Shown piece by piece: positions 54,548 through 64,000 of a stretch of DNA of 64,000 bases. The translations under genes and the position numbers were made by a program. Origin of the DNA: Alteromonadaceae bacterium (GTDB lineage Bacteria; Pseudomonadota; Gammaproteobacteria; Enterobacterales; Alteromonadaceae); contig JALZUE010000056.1 of assembly GCA_023301705.1 (NCBI GenBank), positions 1 to 64,000 of the forward strand, in the 5' to 3' direction. The notes beneath the pieces are model-generated. The model made no database searches. It worked only from the letters and a program-made list of their open reading frames with translations, and had not been told where the DNA came from. The stretch's first letter is position 1. Every line of letters starts with the position of its first letter.

Positions 54548-54619
54548 ATGAAAAATATTACCAGCCAAACCATCATTATTATTACTACCACCCGTACTGG
54601 GATGGTGGTCAACGGCTGA
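54548..54619 (+). CDS. thrL: thr operon leader peptide
   Basis: MKNITSQTIIIITTTRTGMVVNG*: six Thr and five Ile codons, directly upstream of attenuator and thrA. Confidence 0.92.
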   Translation: MKNITSQTIIIITTTRTGMVVNG

Positions 54620-54643
54620 CATGTAAAAGATTAAATTACTGTT

Positions 54644-54675
54644 AAAGCTCGTGACCAAAGGTTACGGGCTTTTTC
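54644..54675 (+). terminator. thr operon attenuator terminator
   Basis: AAAGCTCGTGACC aaa GGTTACGGGCTTTTT (with G-U pairs). Confidence 0.88.
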
Positions 54676-54695
54676 ATTATATAGGGGAAGCAAAA

Positions 54696-57152
54696 ATGCG
54701 AGTTTTAAAATTTGGCGGTTCTTCACTTGCTGGCGCAGAAAAGTTTGTGCAAGTGGCTCAAATTATCCAAAATAAACGTAAAGAATCACCAGTTGCGGTT
54801 GTTGTTTCTGCACCACAAGGTGTAACAAACCACTTAGTTGCATTGGCAAATAGTTCTATTGATACAGCACAAATAGAACAAGGTTTAAGTCACTTTAAAC
54901 AAGCAATTACTACCATTATTGACGGTTTATCTTCAAGCGTTTCAGGTTTTGAACGTTCAACAGCGGATGCTGCGTTACAAAGCAATGAATTAGAGTTACG
55001 TCATTACTTAGAAGGAACCGTGTTATTAAAATACTGTCCTGAACATATTGTTGCTCGTATTATTAGTACTGGTGAGCGCTTAAGTGTTGCATTATTAAGC
55101 TCTATTTTAACAGCTCAAAAGCAAGATGTATTAACGCTTTCTCCTGAAAAATTCTTATTTACTAATGATTCATCACTCAATGCTATTGCTGATTTAGTTA
55201 AATCTAAAGAGCAGTTTGAAGCCGCTTATGGTGAAATTAGTAACATTGCAGTTATGCCTGGCTTTATTGGTGTGAATAGTCAAAATGAAGTGACTACGCT
55301 AGGTCGTAATGGTTCTGATTATTCAGCTGCTGTTCTAGCGGTCTGTTCACAAGCAGAGTGTTGTGAAATTTGGACTGACGTTGACGGTGTATTTAACGCT
55401 GACCCTCGTTCAATCAAAGAAGCAAGCTTAATTGATTACTTGTCGTATCAAGAAGCAATGGAGCTATCTTATTTCGGCGCTTCTGTATTACACCCAAAAA
55501 CAATTGGCCCAATTGCTCAGCATCATATTCCTTGTTTAATTAAAAACACAGGTAACCCTGAAGCACCAGGTACGTTAATTGCCAACGAAAGTGATAACAA
55601 AAATATTGTTAAAGCTATTTCAAACCTAGATGACTTAACGATGGTTAATGTCTCAGGCCCAGGTATGAAAGGCATGGTTGGCATGGCAAGCAGAGTATTT
55701 GCAACAATGAGTAAAGAAAATGTATCGTTAGTCATGATTAGCCAATCATCTAGCGAATATTGCATTAGTTTTTGTATTCATACTGCTGACAAAGCAAGAG
55801 CTGAAGAAAGCTTAAAAGAAGAATTTGAATTAGAATTATTAAATGGCTTATTAGAGCCTATTGAACTTCGTGACAATTTATCAATTGTTTGTTTAGTGGG
55901 TGATGGCATGCAACAACAACAAGGTGTTGCGGCTAAATTCTTTACTTCTTTGGCGCAAGCACGTGTGAATGTTATTGCTATTGCGCAAGATTCATCTGAA
56001 CGTAGCATTTGTGTTGTGATTGAAGAACGCAAATGTACTGACGCAATTAAAGTTGCTCACCAAAACTTCTTTACTAAACGCCCAACTATTGATGTGTTTT
56101 TAGTGGGCTGTGGTGTAGTTGGTAGTGAGTTAATTGAACAAATTAAACGTCAGCAACAAACATTAAAAGCTCAAAACATTGATTGTAAAGTATATGGTAT
56201 TGCTACATCTAAAGGTATGTCTTTAAACAACGACGGTATCAATTTAGATGAATGGAAAGCAGCATTAGGTCAAAATACCGTTGAACTATCAGCGGCAAAC
56301 TTAAAGTCATTTGTTCGTAATAATCATTTAATTAACCCTGTATTAGTTGATTGTACATCGAACGAAGCGTTAGCAATGAGCTATGTTGATTATTTATCTG
56401 AAGGCTTCCACGTTGTTACGCCAAACAAAAAATCAAATACTGATTCTTGGGAGTATTACCAAGAATTACGTAGTGCAGCACAACAAACTAACCGTCGTTT
56501 CTTATATGAAACTACCGTAGGTGCTGGCTTGCCAGTGATTGATACATTACAAGGCTTAATTAAAGCAGGTGATGAATTACAACAGTTTGAAGGTGTTTTA
56601 TCAGGTTCGTTATCATACATTTTTGGTAAGCTTGATGAAGGTATGTCTATCTCACAGGCAACGTCTATTGCGAAAGACAATGGTTTTACAGAACCAGATC
56701 CTCGTGACGATCTAAGTGGAATGGATGTAGCGCGTAAGCTACTAATTATGGCACGTGAGTCAGGCATGCAACTTGAAATGTCTGATATTGATGTTGAATC
56801 AGCATTACCGGCAGACTTTGACGCAAACGGTTCTATTGATGAGTTTATGACAAACTTATCATCTATCGACAGTGTGTATGCAGAAAAAGTTGCTGCGGCC
56901 ACAGCTGAAGGTAAAGTTCTTCGTTATATTGGTAATATTGTTGACGGAAAGTGCAAAGTATCAATTGAAGCAGTAGGTACTGATCACCCATTATTTAGCA
57001 TTAAAGACGGTGAGAATGCTTTAGCAATTAAATCACGTTATTACCAGCCATTACCATTTGTTTTACGTGGTTACGGTGCTGGCGCTGCGGTAACTGCAGC
57101 GGGTGTTTTTGGTGATGTATTAAGAACGCTTGCTTGGGAGCAAACGCTATAA
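54696..57152 (+). CDS. thrA: Bifunctional aspartokinase I / homoserine dehydrogenase I (start ATG 54696)
   Basis: [54 protein letters not shown]. Confidence 0.97.
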   Translation: MRVLKFGGSSLAGAEKFVQVAQIIQNKRKESPVAVVVSAPQGVTNHLVALANSSIDTAQIEQGLSHFKQAITTIIDGLSSSVSGFERSTADAALQSNELELRHYLEGTVLLKYCPEHIVARIISTGERLSVALLSSILTAQKQDVLTLSPEKFLFTNDSSLNAIADLVKSKEQFEAAYGEISNIAVMPGFIGVNSQNEVTTLGRNGSDYSAAVLAVCSQAECCEIWTDVDGVFNADPRSIKEASLIDYLSYQEAMELSYFGASVLHPKTIGPIAQHHIPCLIKNTGNPEAPGTLIANESDNKNIVKAISNLDDLTMVNVSGPGMKGMVGMASRVFATMSKENVSLVMISQSSSEYCISFCIHTADKARAEESLKEEFELELLNGLLEPIELRDNLSIVCLVGDGMQQQQGVAAKFFTSLAQARVNVIAIAQDSSERSICVVIEERKCTDAIKVAHQNFFTKRPTIDVFLVGCGVVGSELIEQIKRQQQTLKAQNIDCKVYGIATSKGMSLNNDGINLDEWKAALGQNTVELSAANLKSFVRNNHLINPVLVDCTSNEALAMSYVDYLSEGFHVVTPNKKSNTDSWEYYQELRSAAQQTNRRFLYETTVGAGLPVIDTLQGLIKAGDELQQFEGVLSGSLSYIFGKLDEGMSISQATSIAKDNGFTEPDPRDDLSGMDVARKLLIMARESGMQLEMSDIDVESALPADFDANGSIDEFMTNLSSIDSVYAEKVAAATAEGKVLRYIGNIVDGKCKVSIEAVGTDHPLFSIKDGENALAIKSRYYQPLPFVLRGYGAGAAVTAAGVFGDVLRTLAWEQTL

Positions 57153-58111
57153 TGACCCATTCAATTTTTGCTCCAGCATCAATTGGCAATGTGAGTGTTG
57201 GCTTCGATATTTTAGGCATGGCAGTAAAGCCTGTTGATGGTACTTTACTTGGCGATGTTGTTTCTATTGAAGCAGCATCAGAAAACACATTATCAGTTGT
57301 TGGTGCCTTTGCTAATAAATTGCCTAGCGATCCGAAAGAAAATATTGTGTGGCAGTGTATTGAGTTATTCGACAAATATTTAGTTGAAGCGTCTCATACA
57401 GTGCAAACAGTTAAATTGACACTTGATAAAAAAATGCCAGTAGGCAGTGGTTTAGGTTCAAGTGCATGTTCCGTTGTAGCTGCATTACACGCACTAAACG
57501 TGTTTTATAAAAAACCATTTAATGACATGCTAATGTTAACGATGATGGGTGAAATGGAAGCTAAAATTAGTGGTAGCTTACATTACGATAATGTTGCTCC
57601 GTGCTTTTTAGGTGGTTTGCAACTTATGCTACCTAGTACAGTAAATGTTACACGTACATTACCTGGTTTTAGTGATTACTATTACATTATGGCTTACCCA
57701 GGTATTGAAGTGTCAACTCGTGCAGCTCGTGAGGTACTTCCAACAAGTTATTCTCGTGCAGATGTAGTGACCTTTGGCCAAAATTTAGCAGCATTTGTTG
57801 ATGCATGTCATCGTCAAGATGCAGAGCAAGCCTTTGCAAAATTTAATGATGTAGTTGCTGAACCTTACCGTAGTCACTTATTACCAGGTTTTGATAATGC
57901 TCGTAAAGAGCTACTTAGCATGGGTAGTGTTGCCGTAGGTATATCTGGCTCTGGTCCAACATTATTTGCTATATGCAATGATGCAGTTAAAGCCGAGCAA
58001 CAAGCGCAATGGTTAAAAGAACATTATGTTCAAAATGAATTAGGTTTTGTACATGTTTGTCGTTTAGATGAACAAGGTGCTATTGAATTATCAGATGCTA
58101 GCGCATCGTAA
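57152..58111 (+). CDS. thrB: Homoserine kinase (start ATG 57152, overlapping thrA stop)
   Basis: FAPASIGNVSVGFDILGMAV; MPVGSGLGSSACSVVAAL. Confidence 0.96.
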   Translation: MTHSIFAPASIGNVSVGFDILGMAVKPVDGTLLGDVVSIEAASENTLSVVGAFANKLPSDPKENIVWQCIELFDKYLVEASHTVQTVKLTLDKKMPVGSGLGSSACSVVAALHALNVFYKKPFNDMLMLTMMGEMEAKISGSLHYDNVAPCFLGGLQLMLPSTVNVTRTLPGFSDYYYIMAYPGIEVSTRAAREVLPTSYSRADVVTFGQNLAAFVDACHRQDAEQAFAKFNDVVAEPYRSHLLPGFDNARKELLSMGSVAVGISGSGPTLFAICNDAVKAEQQAQWLKEHYVQNELGFVHVCRLDEQGAIELSDASAS

Positions 58112-58120
58112 GGATTAACT

Positions 58121-59431
58121 GTGAAATTTTATAACTTAAAAGAAAACGACGAACAGGTAAGTTTTGCACAAGCAGTAAAACAAGGCTTAGGTAAAAACCA
58201 AGGTTTATTTTTTCCTGAAACAATTCCTACGTTTGATAATATCGATGAATTATTGGCTATGCCATTAGTTGAGCGTAGCATTCAAGTATTAAAGCCGTTT
58301 GTTGAAGAGTCTTTAACTGACGAAGAGCTAACAGAAGTTGTGACTAATGCTTTTAATTTCTCTGCGCCTATCACGCATGTTAATGATAATACTGCATCGT
58401 TAGAGCTTTTTCATGGTCCAACGTTAGCCTTTAAAGACTTTGGTGCTCGCTTTATGGCGCAGTGTTTACAAAAGTTTAGTAATGGTAAAAAAATTACTAT
58501 CTTAACGGCTACATCAGGAGACACTGGTGCGGCAGTAGCACACGCTTTTTACGGCATTGAAAATATAGAAGTAGTGATTTTATACCCGAAAGGTAGAATT
58601 AGCTTACTGCAAGAAAAAATGTTTACAACGCTAGGTGGAAACATTAAAACAATTGCAGTTGAATCTGATTTTGATGCTTGCCAGGCTCTTGTGAAAGATT
58701 CATTTAACGATGAAGAGCTGAAGCAAACAATTGGTTTAAACTCAGCTAATTCAATTAATATTAGTCGCTTATTAGCTCAAATTTGTTACTACTTTGAAGC
58801 GGTAGCGCAATTAAAAACAGCAAGTGTTGATGGTAAAATTACACAAGCACAGTTTGATAACATTGTATTTTCAATTCCAAGTGGTAATTTTGGTAACCTA
58901 ACGGCAGGTGTATTAGGTAAAATTTTAGGTTTACCTATTAAACGTTTTATCGCAGCAACGAATGCTAACGATACAGTACCACGTTATTTAGAAACAGGTG
59001 AATGGTCACCGAATGATACCGTTGCTACTATTTCTAATGCGATGGACGTTAGTAATCCAAATAACTGGCCACGTGTTGAATTTATGTTAAAGTCAGGCTT
59101 TATACCTCAAGACAGTGTATCTTCGGTTTCAATTGACGAAGAAGAAACACAAATGACGGTGACAAAGTTAAATGCAGAAGGTTATGTAAGTGAACCTCAT
59201 GCCGCAGTTGCTTATAAAGCATTAAAATACAGCATGACTGAAGATGAGTATGGTGTATTTTTAGGTACAGCACATCCGGCTAAGTTTAAAGAAGTGGTAG
59301 AAAGTATTTTAGGCAACCCTATTGGTTTACCTAAAGAGCTTGCTGATTGTGCAAGTGAAACTATTTTATCATCAGAAATGCAGGCAGACTTTGCTCAGTT
59401 AAGAGCTTTTTTATTAGCAAATAATAGCTAA
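58121..59431 (+). CDS. thrC: Threonine synthase (GTG start)
   Basis: MKFYNLKENDEQVSFAQAVKQGLGKNQGLFFPE; FHGPTLAFKDFGARFMAQ. Confidence 0.97.
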   Translation: MKFYNLKENDEQVSFAQAVKQGLGKNQGLFFPETIPTFDNIDELLAMPLVERSIQVLKPFVEESLTDEELTEVVTNAFNFSAPITHVNDNTASLELFHGPTLAFKDFGARFMAQCLQKFSNGKKITILTATSGDTGAAVAHAFYGIENIEVVILYPKGRISLLQEKMFTTLGGNIKTIAVESDFDACQALVKDSFNDEELKQTIGLNSANSINISRLLAQICYYFEAVAQLKTASVDGKITQAQFDNIVFSIPSGNFGNLTAGVLGKILGLPIKRFIAATNANDTVPRYLETGEWSPNDTVATISNAMDVSNPNNWPRVEFMLKSGFIPQDSVSSVSIDEEETQMTVTKLNAEGYVSEPHAAVAYKALKYSMTEDEYGVFLGTAHPAKFKEVVESILGNPIGLPKELADCASETILSSEMQADFAQLRAFLLANNS

Positions 59432-59460
59432 TTACTTGAACTCACTTTCTGAATAAACTA

Positions 59461-59489
59461 AAAACCTGATGATAACATCAGGTTTTTTT
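59461..59489 (+). terminator. Terminator of thrABC
   Basis: AAAACCTGATG ataa CATCAGGTTTTTTT. Confidence 0.9.
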
Positions 59490-59518
59490 ATGCCTTTTTA
59501 ATAAGTTTGCAGCTTAAT

Positions 59519-60451
59519 TTACATGCTTTTAAATTTAGCAATGTTTTGTGCAATTAAGTTAATTAGCTTTTGTTGTGCTTGCTGACTAGACCATGCAATA
59601 TGCGCTGTAACAATCAAATTACTAGGCATGCTTTGTAATAAAATATGTTCACTACTTGGTGGCTCTTGAGTGAGAACATCTAAAATAGCACCACCGATCA
59701 AATGATTTTTAAGAGCATAAGCTAATGCATCTTCATCAATAATTGCACCTCTAGCTGTATTTATTAACAGTGCATGTGATTGCATTTTTTCAAAAACAGA
59801 ATGAGAAAATAACTTCTCTGTATCTGGCGTTTGAGGGCAATGTAATGAAACAATATCTGCCTGCTCTAACATAGCATCAAAGCTTACTCTCCCCGTTCTG
59901 ATAGGCTGGTGATTTAATCGTTCTGCAATTAGCACTTTCATACCAAAAGCAATAGCAACTTTTTCAATTTGTTTGGCGATATCACCATAACCTACTAAGC
60001 CAATTGTTTTTGAACTAAGTTCATCAAACTTTGATGCATGTATACAGAAGGTCTGACTATTTGACCATTCACCACGGTTAGCTTTTTGGCTATTTTCAGC
60101 TGTTTTAGTGAAAAAATTAAGTAATCCAGTAAAGACATACTGACTTACTGATGAAGTGGAGTAACCAGCTACATTCATTACAACGATGTTATGCTTTTTA
60201 GCTGCGTTTATATCTATATTGTTAGTGCCAGTTGCAGCGACACAAATAAGTTTTAATTTAGGTAATTTAGCCATAATGTCGCTATTAATAATGACCTTGT
60301 TAGTAATAATTACATCGACATCGCAACAGCGTTTTAGTACATCACAAGCTTGGGTCGTAGGATATAAGGTTAAATTATCTAGTTGGTCTGCAATTACATC
60401 CATTGAAATACTGGGAATAAATGTTTGTTGATCTAAAAATACTGCTTTCAT
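59519..60451 (-). CDS. D-2-hydroxyacid dehydrogenase (glycerate dehydrogenase-like), start at MKAVFLDQQ
   Basis: IGLVGYGDIAKQIEKVAIAFGMKV; LHCPQTPDTEKLF; LLINTARGAIIDEDAL. Confidence 0.9.
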   Translation of the reverse strand: MKAVFLDQQTFIPSISMDVIADQLDNLTLYPTTQACDVLKRCCDVDVIITNKVIINSDIMAKLPKLKLICVAATGTNNIDINAAKKHNIVVMNVAGYSTSSVSQYVFTGLLNFFTKTAENSQKANRGEWSNSQTFCIHASKFDELSSKTIGLVGYGDIAKQIEKVAIAFGMKVLIAERLNHQPIRTGRVSFDAMLEQADIVSLHCPQTPDTEKLFSHSVFEKMQSHALLINTARGAIIDEDALAYALKNHLIGGAILDVLTQEPPSSEHILLQSMPSNLIVTAHIAWSSQQAQQKLINLIAQNIAKFKSM

Positions 60452-60549
60452 GATGCCTACTTTTAAAAAATACTTTATGCTAGTAGCATAAAGTATTCTT
60501 GTTCTAATGATAAGATAATACTTATTGTAAAATTCTTTGAGTTGGTTTA

Positions 60550-60684
60550 ATGAAAACAATAAAGAAAAAAATACACGAGTTGTGGCATACGAACTGTCCT
60601 TACTGTAAGCGTATGCGATTACTTATCTTGTGGTTAGTTGTCATGTTAGTAATTGATTATTTTAGTTTTCAACTGATTTTCTAA
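60550..60684 (+). CDS. Putative 44-aa single-TM microprotein with CPYC motif
   Basis: Manual translation MKTIKKKIHELWHTNCPYCKRMRLLILWLVVMLVIDYFSFQLIF*; not in ORF track because it is short. Confidence 0.55.
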   Translation: MKTIKKKIHELWHTNCPYCKRMRLLILWLVVMLVIDYFSFQLIF

Positions 60685-60789
60685 CTTCTTGAGTTTATTT
60701 AGTAATTGTTATAATTAAATGCTGTTTTGTTGAACGCTATTGCTCTATATTAATACGAATCATATCTATTTGTTTTATGGAGTTTTACA

Positions 60790-62481
60790 ATGAAAAATAC
60801 TACCTATCGACCGTTATATATTCCTTATGCGGGTCCAAGCTTACTCGAAACACCATTACTAAATAAAGGTAGTGCTTTTACCAAAGAAGAACGTGAGCAT
60901 TTTAATTTAGCTGGATTATTGCCACCTCGATATGAAACTATTGAAGAGCAAGAAGAGCGTGCATATATGCAATTCAGCAGCTTTGAAACAGATATGAACA
61001 AACATATTTATTTACGAGCGATTCAAGACAATAATGAGACTTTGTATTACAAGTTAATACAAAAGCATATTGAAGAAATGATGCCTATTATTTATACCCC
61101 AACAGTAGGTGATGCATGTGAGCAATTTTCTGATATATACCGCAGTTCAAGAGGGTTATTTATCTCATATGAAGACCGTTTTCAGCTAGATGACATTCTT
61201 AGAAATGCTACGAAAAATAAAATTAAAGTCATTGTGGTTACTGATGGTGAGCGTGTTTTAGGCTTAGGAGATCAAGGCATTGGCGGAATGGGTATTCCCA
61301 TTGGTAAGTTATCACTTTATACCGCATGTGGCGGTATTAGCCCTGCTTATTGTTTACCTATTATGCTTGATGTTGGTACAAATAATCAAAAACTATTAGA
61401 TGATCCTATGTATATGGGAAGACGTCATAATCGTATTGAGCAAGATGAATATAATGAGTTTGTTGATTTATTTATTAATGCCGTTAAGCGACGTTGGCCA
61501 CAAGTCATGCTTCAGTTCGAAGATTTTGCACAGCCTAATGCAACACCGTTATTAAAACGTTACCGTGATGAACTTTGTTGTTTTAATGATGATATTCAAG
61601 GTACAGCTTCTGTTACTGTTGGAACCTTACTCGCTGCTTGTCGCAGTAAGCATGTTAAATTATCTGAACAGAAAGTTACCTTTGTCGGAGCTGGCTCTGC
61701 TGGCTGTGGTATTGCAGAACAAATTATTACGCAGATGATGAGCGAAGGTATTTCTGAGCAGCAAGCACGTAGCCAAATATTTATGGTTGATCGACACGGC
61801 TTACTTACTAAAGGCATGACAGGATTACGTGACTTCCAAGAAAAGTTAACACAAACTAATGAGCAACTTTCACCTTGGTCTATTTCTGGTGAATATGCGT
61901 CGTTATTAGAAGTGATGGAAAATGCACATCCAGATATTTTAATTGGTGTTTCGGGTCAATCAGGTCTATTTAGTGAAGATGTTATTAAAACAATGAAAAA
62001 GCATTGTGATTTACCTATTATTTTCCCATTAAGTAACCCGTCTAAGCAAGTCGAAGCTACACCTGAACAGGTAATTAATTGGACTAAAGGTAAGGTAATC
62101 ATTGCAACAGGAAGCCCTTTTGAACCTGTTGAATATGAAGGAAAGCAATACCCTATTGCACAGTGTAATAATAGTTATATTTTCCCAGGTTTAGGCTTAG
62201 CGGTTGTTGCTGCCAAAATCAGTCGCATTACTGACGAAATGCTAATGGCAACAAGTGAAGCGTTAGCGCAAGAATCTCCTTTAGGAAATGGTAGAGGTGA
62301 TGATTTATTACCAGGATTAACGTCAATTTCTTGTATTAGTAAGCAAATTGCATTTGCTGTTGCAAAGGTTGCTTATAAACAGGGCTTAGCTTTAGAAATA
62401 CCTGATGATGTTTTATTAGCTAAAATTGAAAGTAACTTTTGGCAACCCGCTTACCGTCAATACAAACGCGTTAGTTCGTGA
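60790..62481 (+). CDS. maeA: NAD-dependent malic enzyme
   Basis: [73 protein letters not shown]. Confidence 0.95.
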   Translation: MKNTTYRPLYIPYAGPSLLETPLLNKGSAFTKEEREHFNLAGLLPPRYETIEEQEERAYMQFSSFETDMNKHIYLRAIQDNNETLYYKLIQKHIEEMMPIIYTPTVGDACEQFSDIYRSSRGLFISYEDRFQLDDILRNATKNKIKVIVVTDGERVLGLGDQGIGGMGIPIGKLSLYTACGGISPAYCLPIMLDVGTNNQKLLDDPMYMGRRHNRIEQDEYNEFVDLFINAVKRRWPQVMLQFEDFAQPNATPLLKRYRDELCCFNDDIQGTASVTVGTLLAACRSKHVKLSEQKVTFVGAGSAGCGIAEQIITQMMSEGISEQQARSQIFMVDRHGLLTKGMTGLRDFQEKLTQTNEQLSPWSISGEYASLLEVMENAHPDILIGVSGQSGLFSEDVIKTMKKHCDLPIIFPLSNPSKQVEATPEQVINWTKGKVIIATGSPFEPVEYEGKQYPIAQCNNSYIFPGLGLAVVAAKISRITDEMLMATSEALAQESPLGNGRGDDLLPGLTSISCISKQIAFAVAKVAYKQGLALEIPDDVLLAKIESNFWQPAYRQYKRVSS

Positions 62482-62542
62482 TATTAAAAAATTAATATTT
62501 TCTTACTAAAAGCAACGCTTGTTACCTGTCGTTGATTTTTTG

Positions 62543-62575
62543 AAGTAGTAACTCTTGATAAGAGTTACTACTTTT
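62543..62575. terminator. Terminator between convergent maeA and PhoD-like gene
   Basis: AAGTAGTAACTCTT gat AAGAGTTACTACTTTTT. Confidence 0.85.
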
Positions 62576-62601
62576 TATATACAATTTCAATAACAGTAAA
62601 A

Positions 62602-64000
62602 CTAGTGTTTATTTATATTCATTTCAGTATTAAACACTAACATTTCATTTTCGACAGTTAATACTCTAGCTTCAACTTCGTGGTTATGTTTTATAACTAA
62701 TTGTCCAATACCACTGCCATTATATAAAGAATTATAAGTTTTACCTTTGTGAAAATTAAGGCTAGATGATTTACTTTCTTTATTATTCATTGGCGAGTAA
62801 TAATTTTCTTGGTGACTAGGCTTTTGTTCAGAAATACGCATACGTCTTCGTTTAGTGAACCAGTTTAACGGAGAGTAACGACCATATAAGTAATAATTTA
62901 ATCTTTCTAAGTTTTTAATGAGGGTATCTGGAAAGGCGTTTTTAATGCCACTACAAGTAATTTGTATAATTGTTGAATTTGTTCTGATGAAACGATGGGT
63001 GATTTGGTAAACAAATGAGTAATGTACGTCACCTGACAATATAATAAAGTGAGGCGGGGTTTTATGATGCCTAAAAATATTTAATATTACATTCGCGGTA
63101 CCTTTATGTGCCATCCAGTTTTCAGCATCTACGGCAAGTGGTTGACCAAAAAAAGTAAAGGTGCGCTGTATAGTCTCAATTATTTTAATCCCGTAAATAG
63201 GTGCTGGTGATACCATTATCACTGACGGTTGATTAATTAACTCAACTTGTAAAGCACATAGTGATTCCCAGTCCATTAAGCCTGAAGGTTTATTTGCGTT
63301 ACTTTCAGAGCGCCATCGATTTGTACGCGTATTTAATACCACAATCTTTGGTGTGGTATTTAGTTGATAATGCCAACCATCAAATTGATATAATTCATCA
63401 ATTAACTCGTTATGTTGAACGCTATCAAGACCATTATCTGTATAGGTGTTTTTTGTTTTGTTCAATAATGTATTGAAATTTTTGGGCGCATTACCCCAGC
63501 CCTGACATAGAAAGTAAGCAAGTAAAGCGTTGCCGATAATACGCTTGGAAAATGGATGGTTATATGCTGCTTCTTCCCAGCCACGTGTTAGGTTCCAGTC
63601 ATCGGTAATATCATGATCATCAAAGATCATATAACAGGGTATATGAGCCATTGCTCTACTAACATTCGGTAAGGTTTCAATAAACTGGTTTATTATGACT
63701 AATTCTTTTTCATACTGAGGTTTAAAGCGCTGGTGTATCTTATTGTTTTGTTCGATATTGGTTAACGACCAAGGTGTCGGTGACCACACCAGCAAGTACA
63801 TAGCAAACATTTCCGCGCTGGTTATTAAGTGATTATTAGCACTAATTGATGAGAATATCGGAGCAGCTTTACCGCTATATAGCTTATTAAATAATGATTG
63901 AGGTATGGGCTTTTTAGGTAAAATATGTGTTCGTTGGTAATAGTTATGTTCATGATTGAGTAAATCACCTGAACTGGTCATATTTTCATTTTCGGGGTTT
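62602..64000 (-). CDS. PhoD-like metallophosphatase, N-terminus truncated by window edge
   Basis: YMIFDDHDITDDWNLTRGWEEAAY; PHFIILSGDVHYSFVYQ; frame remains open (NPENEN-M...) to base 64000. Confidence 0.85.
   Translation of the reverse strand, partial: NPENENMTSSGDLLNHEHNYYQRTHILPKKPIPQSLFNKLYSGKAAPIFSSISANNHLITSAEMFAMYLLVWSPTPWSLTNIEQNNKIHQRFKPQYEKELVIINQFIETLPNVSRAMAHIPCYMIFDDHDITDDWNLTRGWEEAAYNHPFSKRIIGNALLAYFLCQGWGNAPKNFNTLLNKTKNTYTDNGLDSVQHNELIDELYQFDGWHYQLNTTPKIVVLNTRTNRWRSESNANKPSGLMDWESLCALQVELINQPSVIMVSPAPIYGIKIIETIQRTFTFFGQPLAVDAENWMAHKGTANVILNIFRHHKTPPHFIILSGDVHYSFVYQITHRFIRTNSTIIQITCSGIKNAFPDTLIKNLERLNYYLYGRYSPLNWFTKRRRMRISEQKPSHQENYYSPMNNKESKSSSLNFHKGKTYNSLYNGSGIGQLVIKHNHEVEARVLTVENEMLVFNTEMNINKH

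Noticed and set aside
54651-54695. GTG start of thrA at 54651 in the ORF track
   Set aside because: Lies within the attenuator terminator stem; the conserved N-terminus [10 protein letters not shown] starts at 54696.
1-64000. CRISPR arrays, IS elements, integrases, phage genes, tRNAs, rRNAs
   Set aside because: None visible by reading: no regularly spaced direct repeats, no transposase or integrase ORFs, no recognisable tRNA or rRNA segments. An absence call by eye is limited.

Overview
This window is a 64 kb stretch of a low-GC gammaproteobacterial chromosome. Gene order and protein character suggest Alteromonadales (Colwellia/Thalassotalea-like), but this is an inference. Most of it is core genome: metH (partial), epmB/efp, lptD-surA-pdxA-rsmA-apaG-apaH, amgK-murU, djlA, suhB/trmJ, cysE, iscRSUA-hscBA-fdx, pqiABC, yebG, thrLABC and a malic enzyme. 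I saw no rRNA, tRNA, CRISPR array, transposon or prophage. The least ordinary part is a nitrate-assimilation block at about 18.8-31.4 kb. It encodes a NarK-type transporter, a PP2C phosphatase/Ser-Thr kinase fusion, a cytosolic molybdopterin nitrate reductase, a DmsB-DmsC-like ferredoxin/membrane-anchor fusion, NirB and NirD. Three separate sigma-54 (-24/-12) promoters can be read directly upstream of narK, nasA and nirB, each with NtrC-like enhancer dyads further upstream. Other points of interest: an amgK homologue with no canonical in-frame start codon (its only upstream ATG is followed at once by TAG), a thrL attenuator leader missed by the ORF track, tandem IscR sites, a LexA box for yebG, a triple-SBP hybrid kinase overlapping an HD-GYP regulator, and a missed 44-aa CPYC membrane microprotein. 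All functional calls come from reading motifs; no database search was run.
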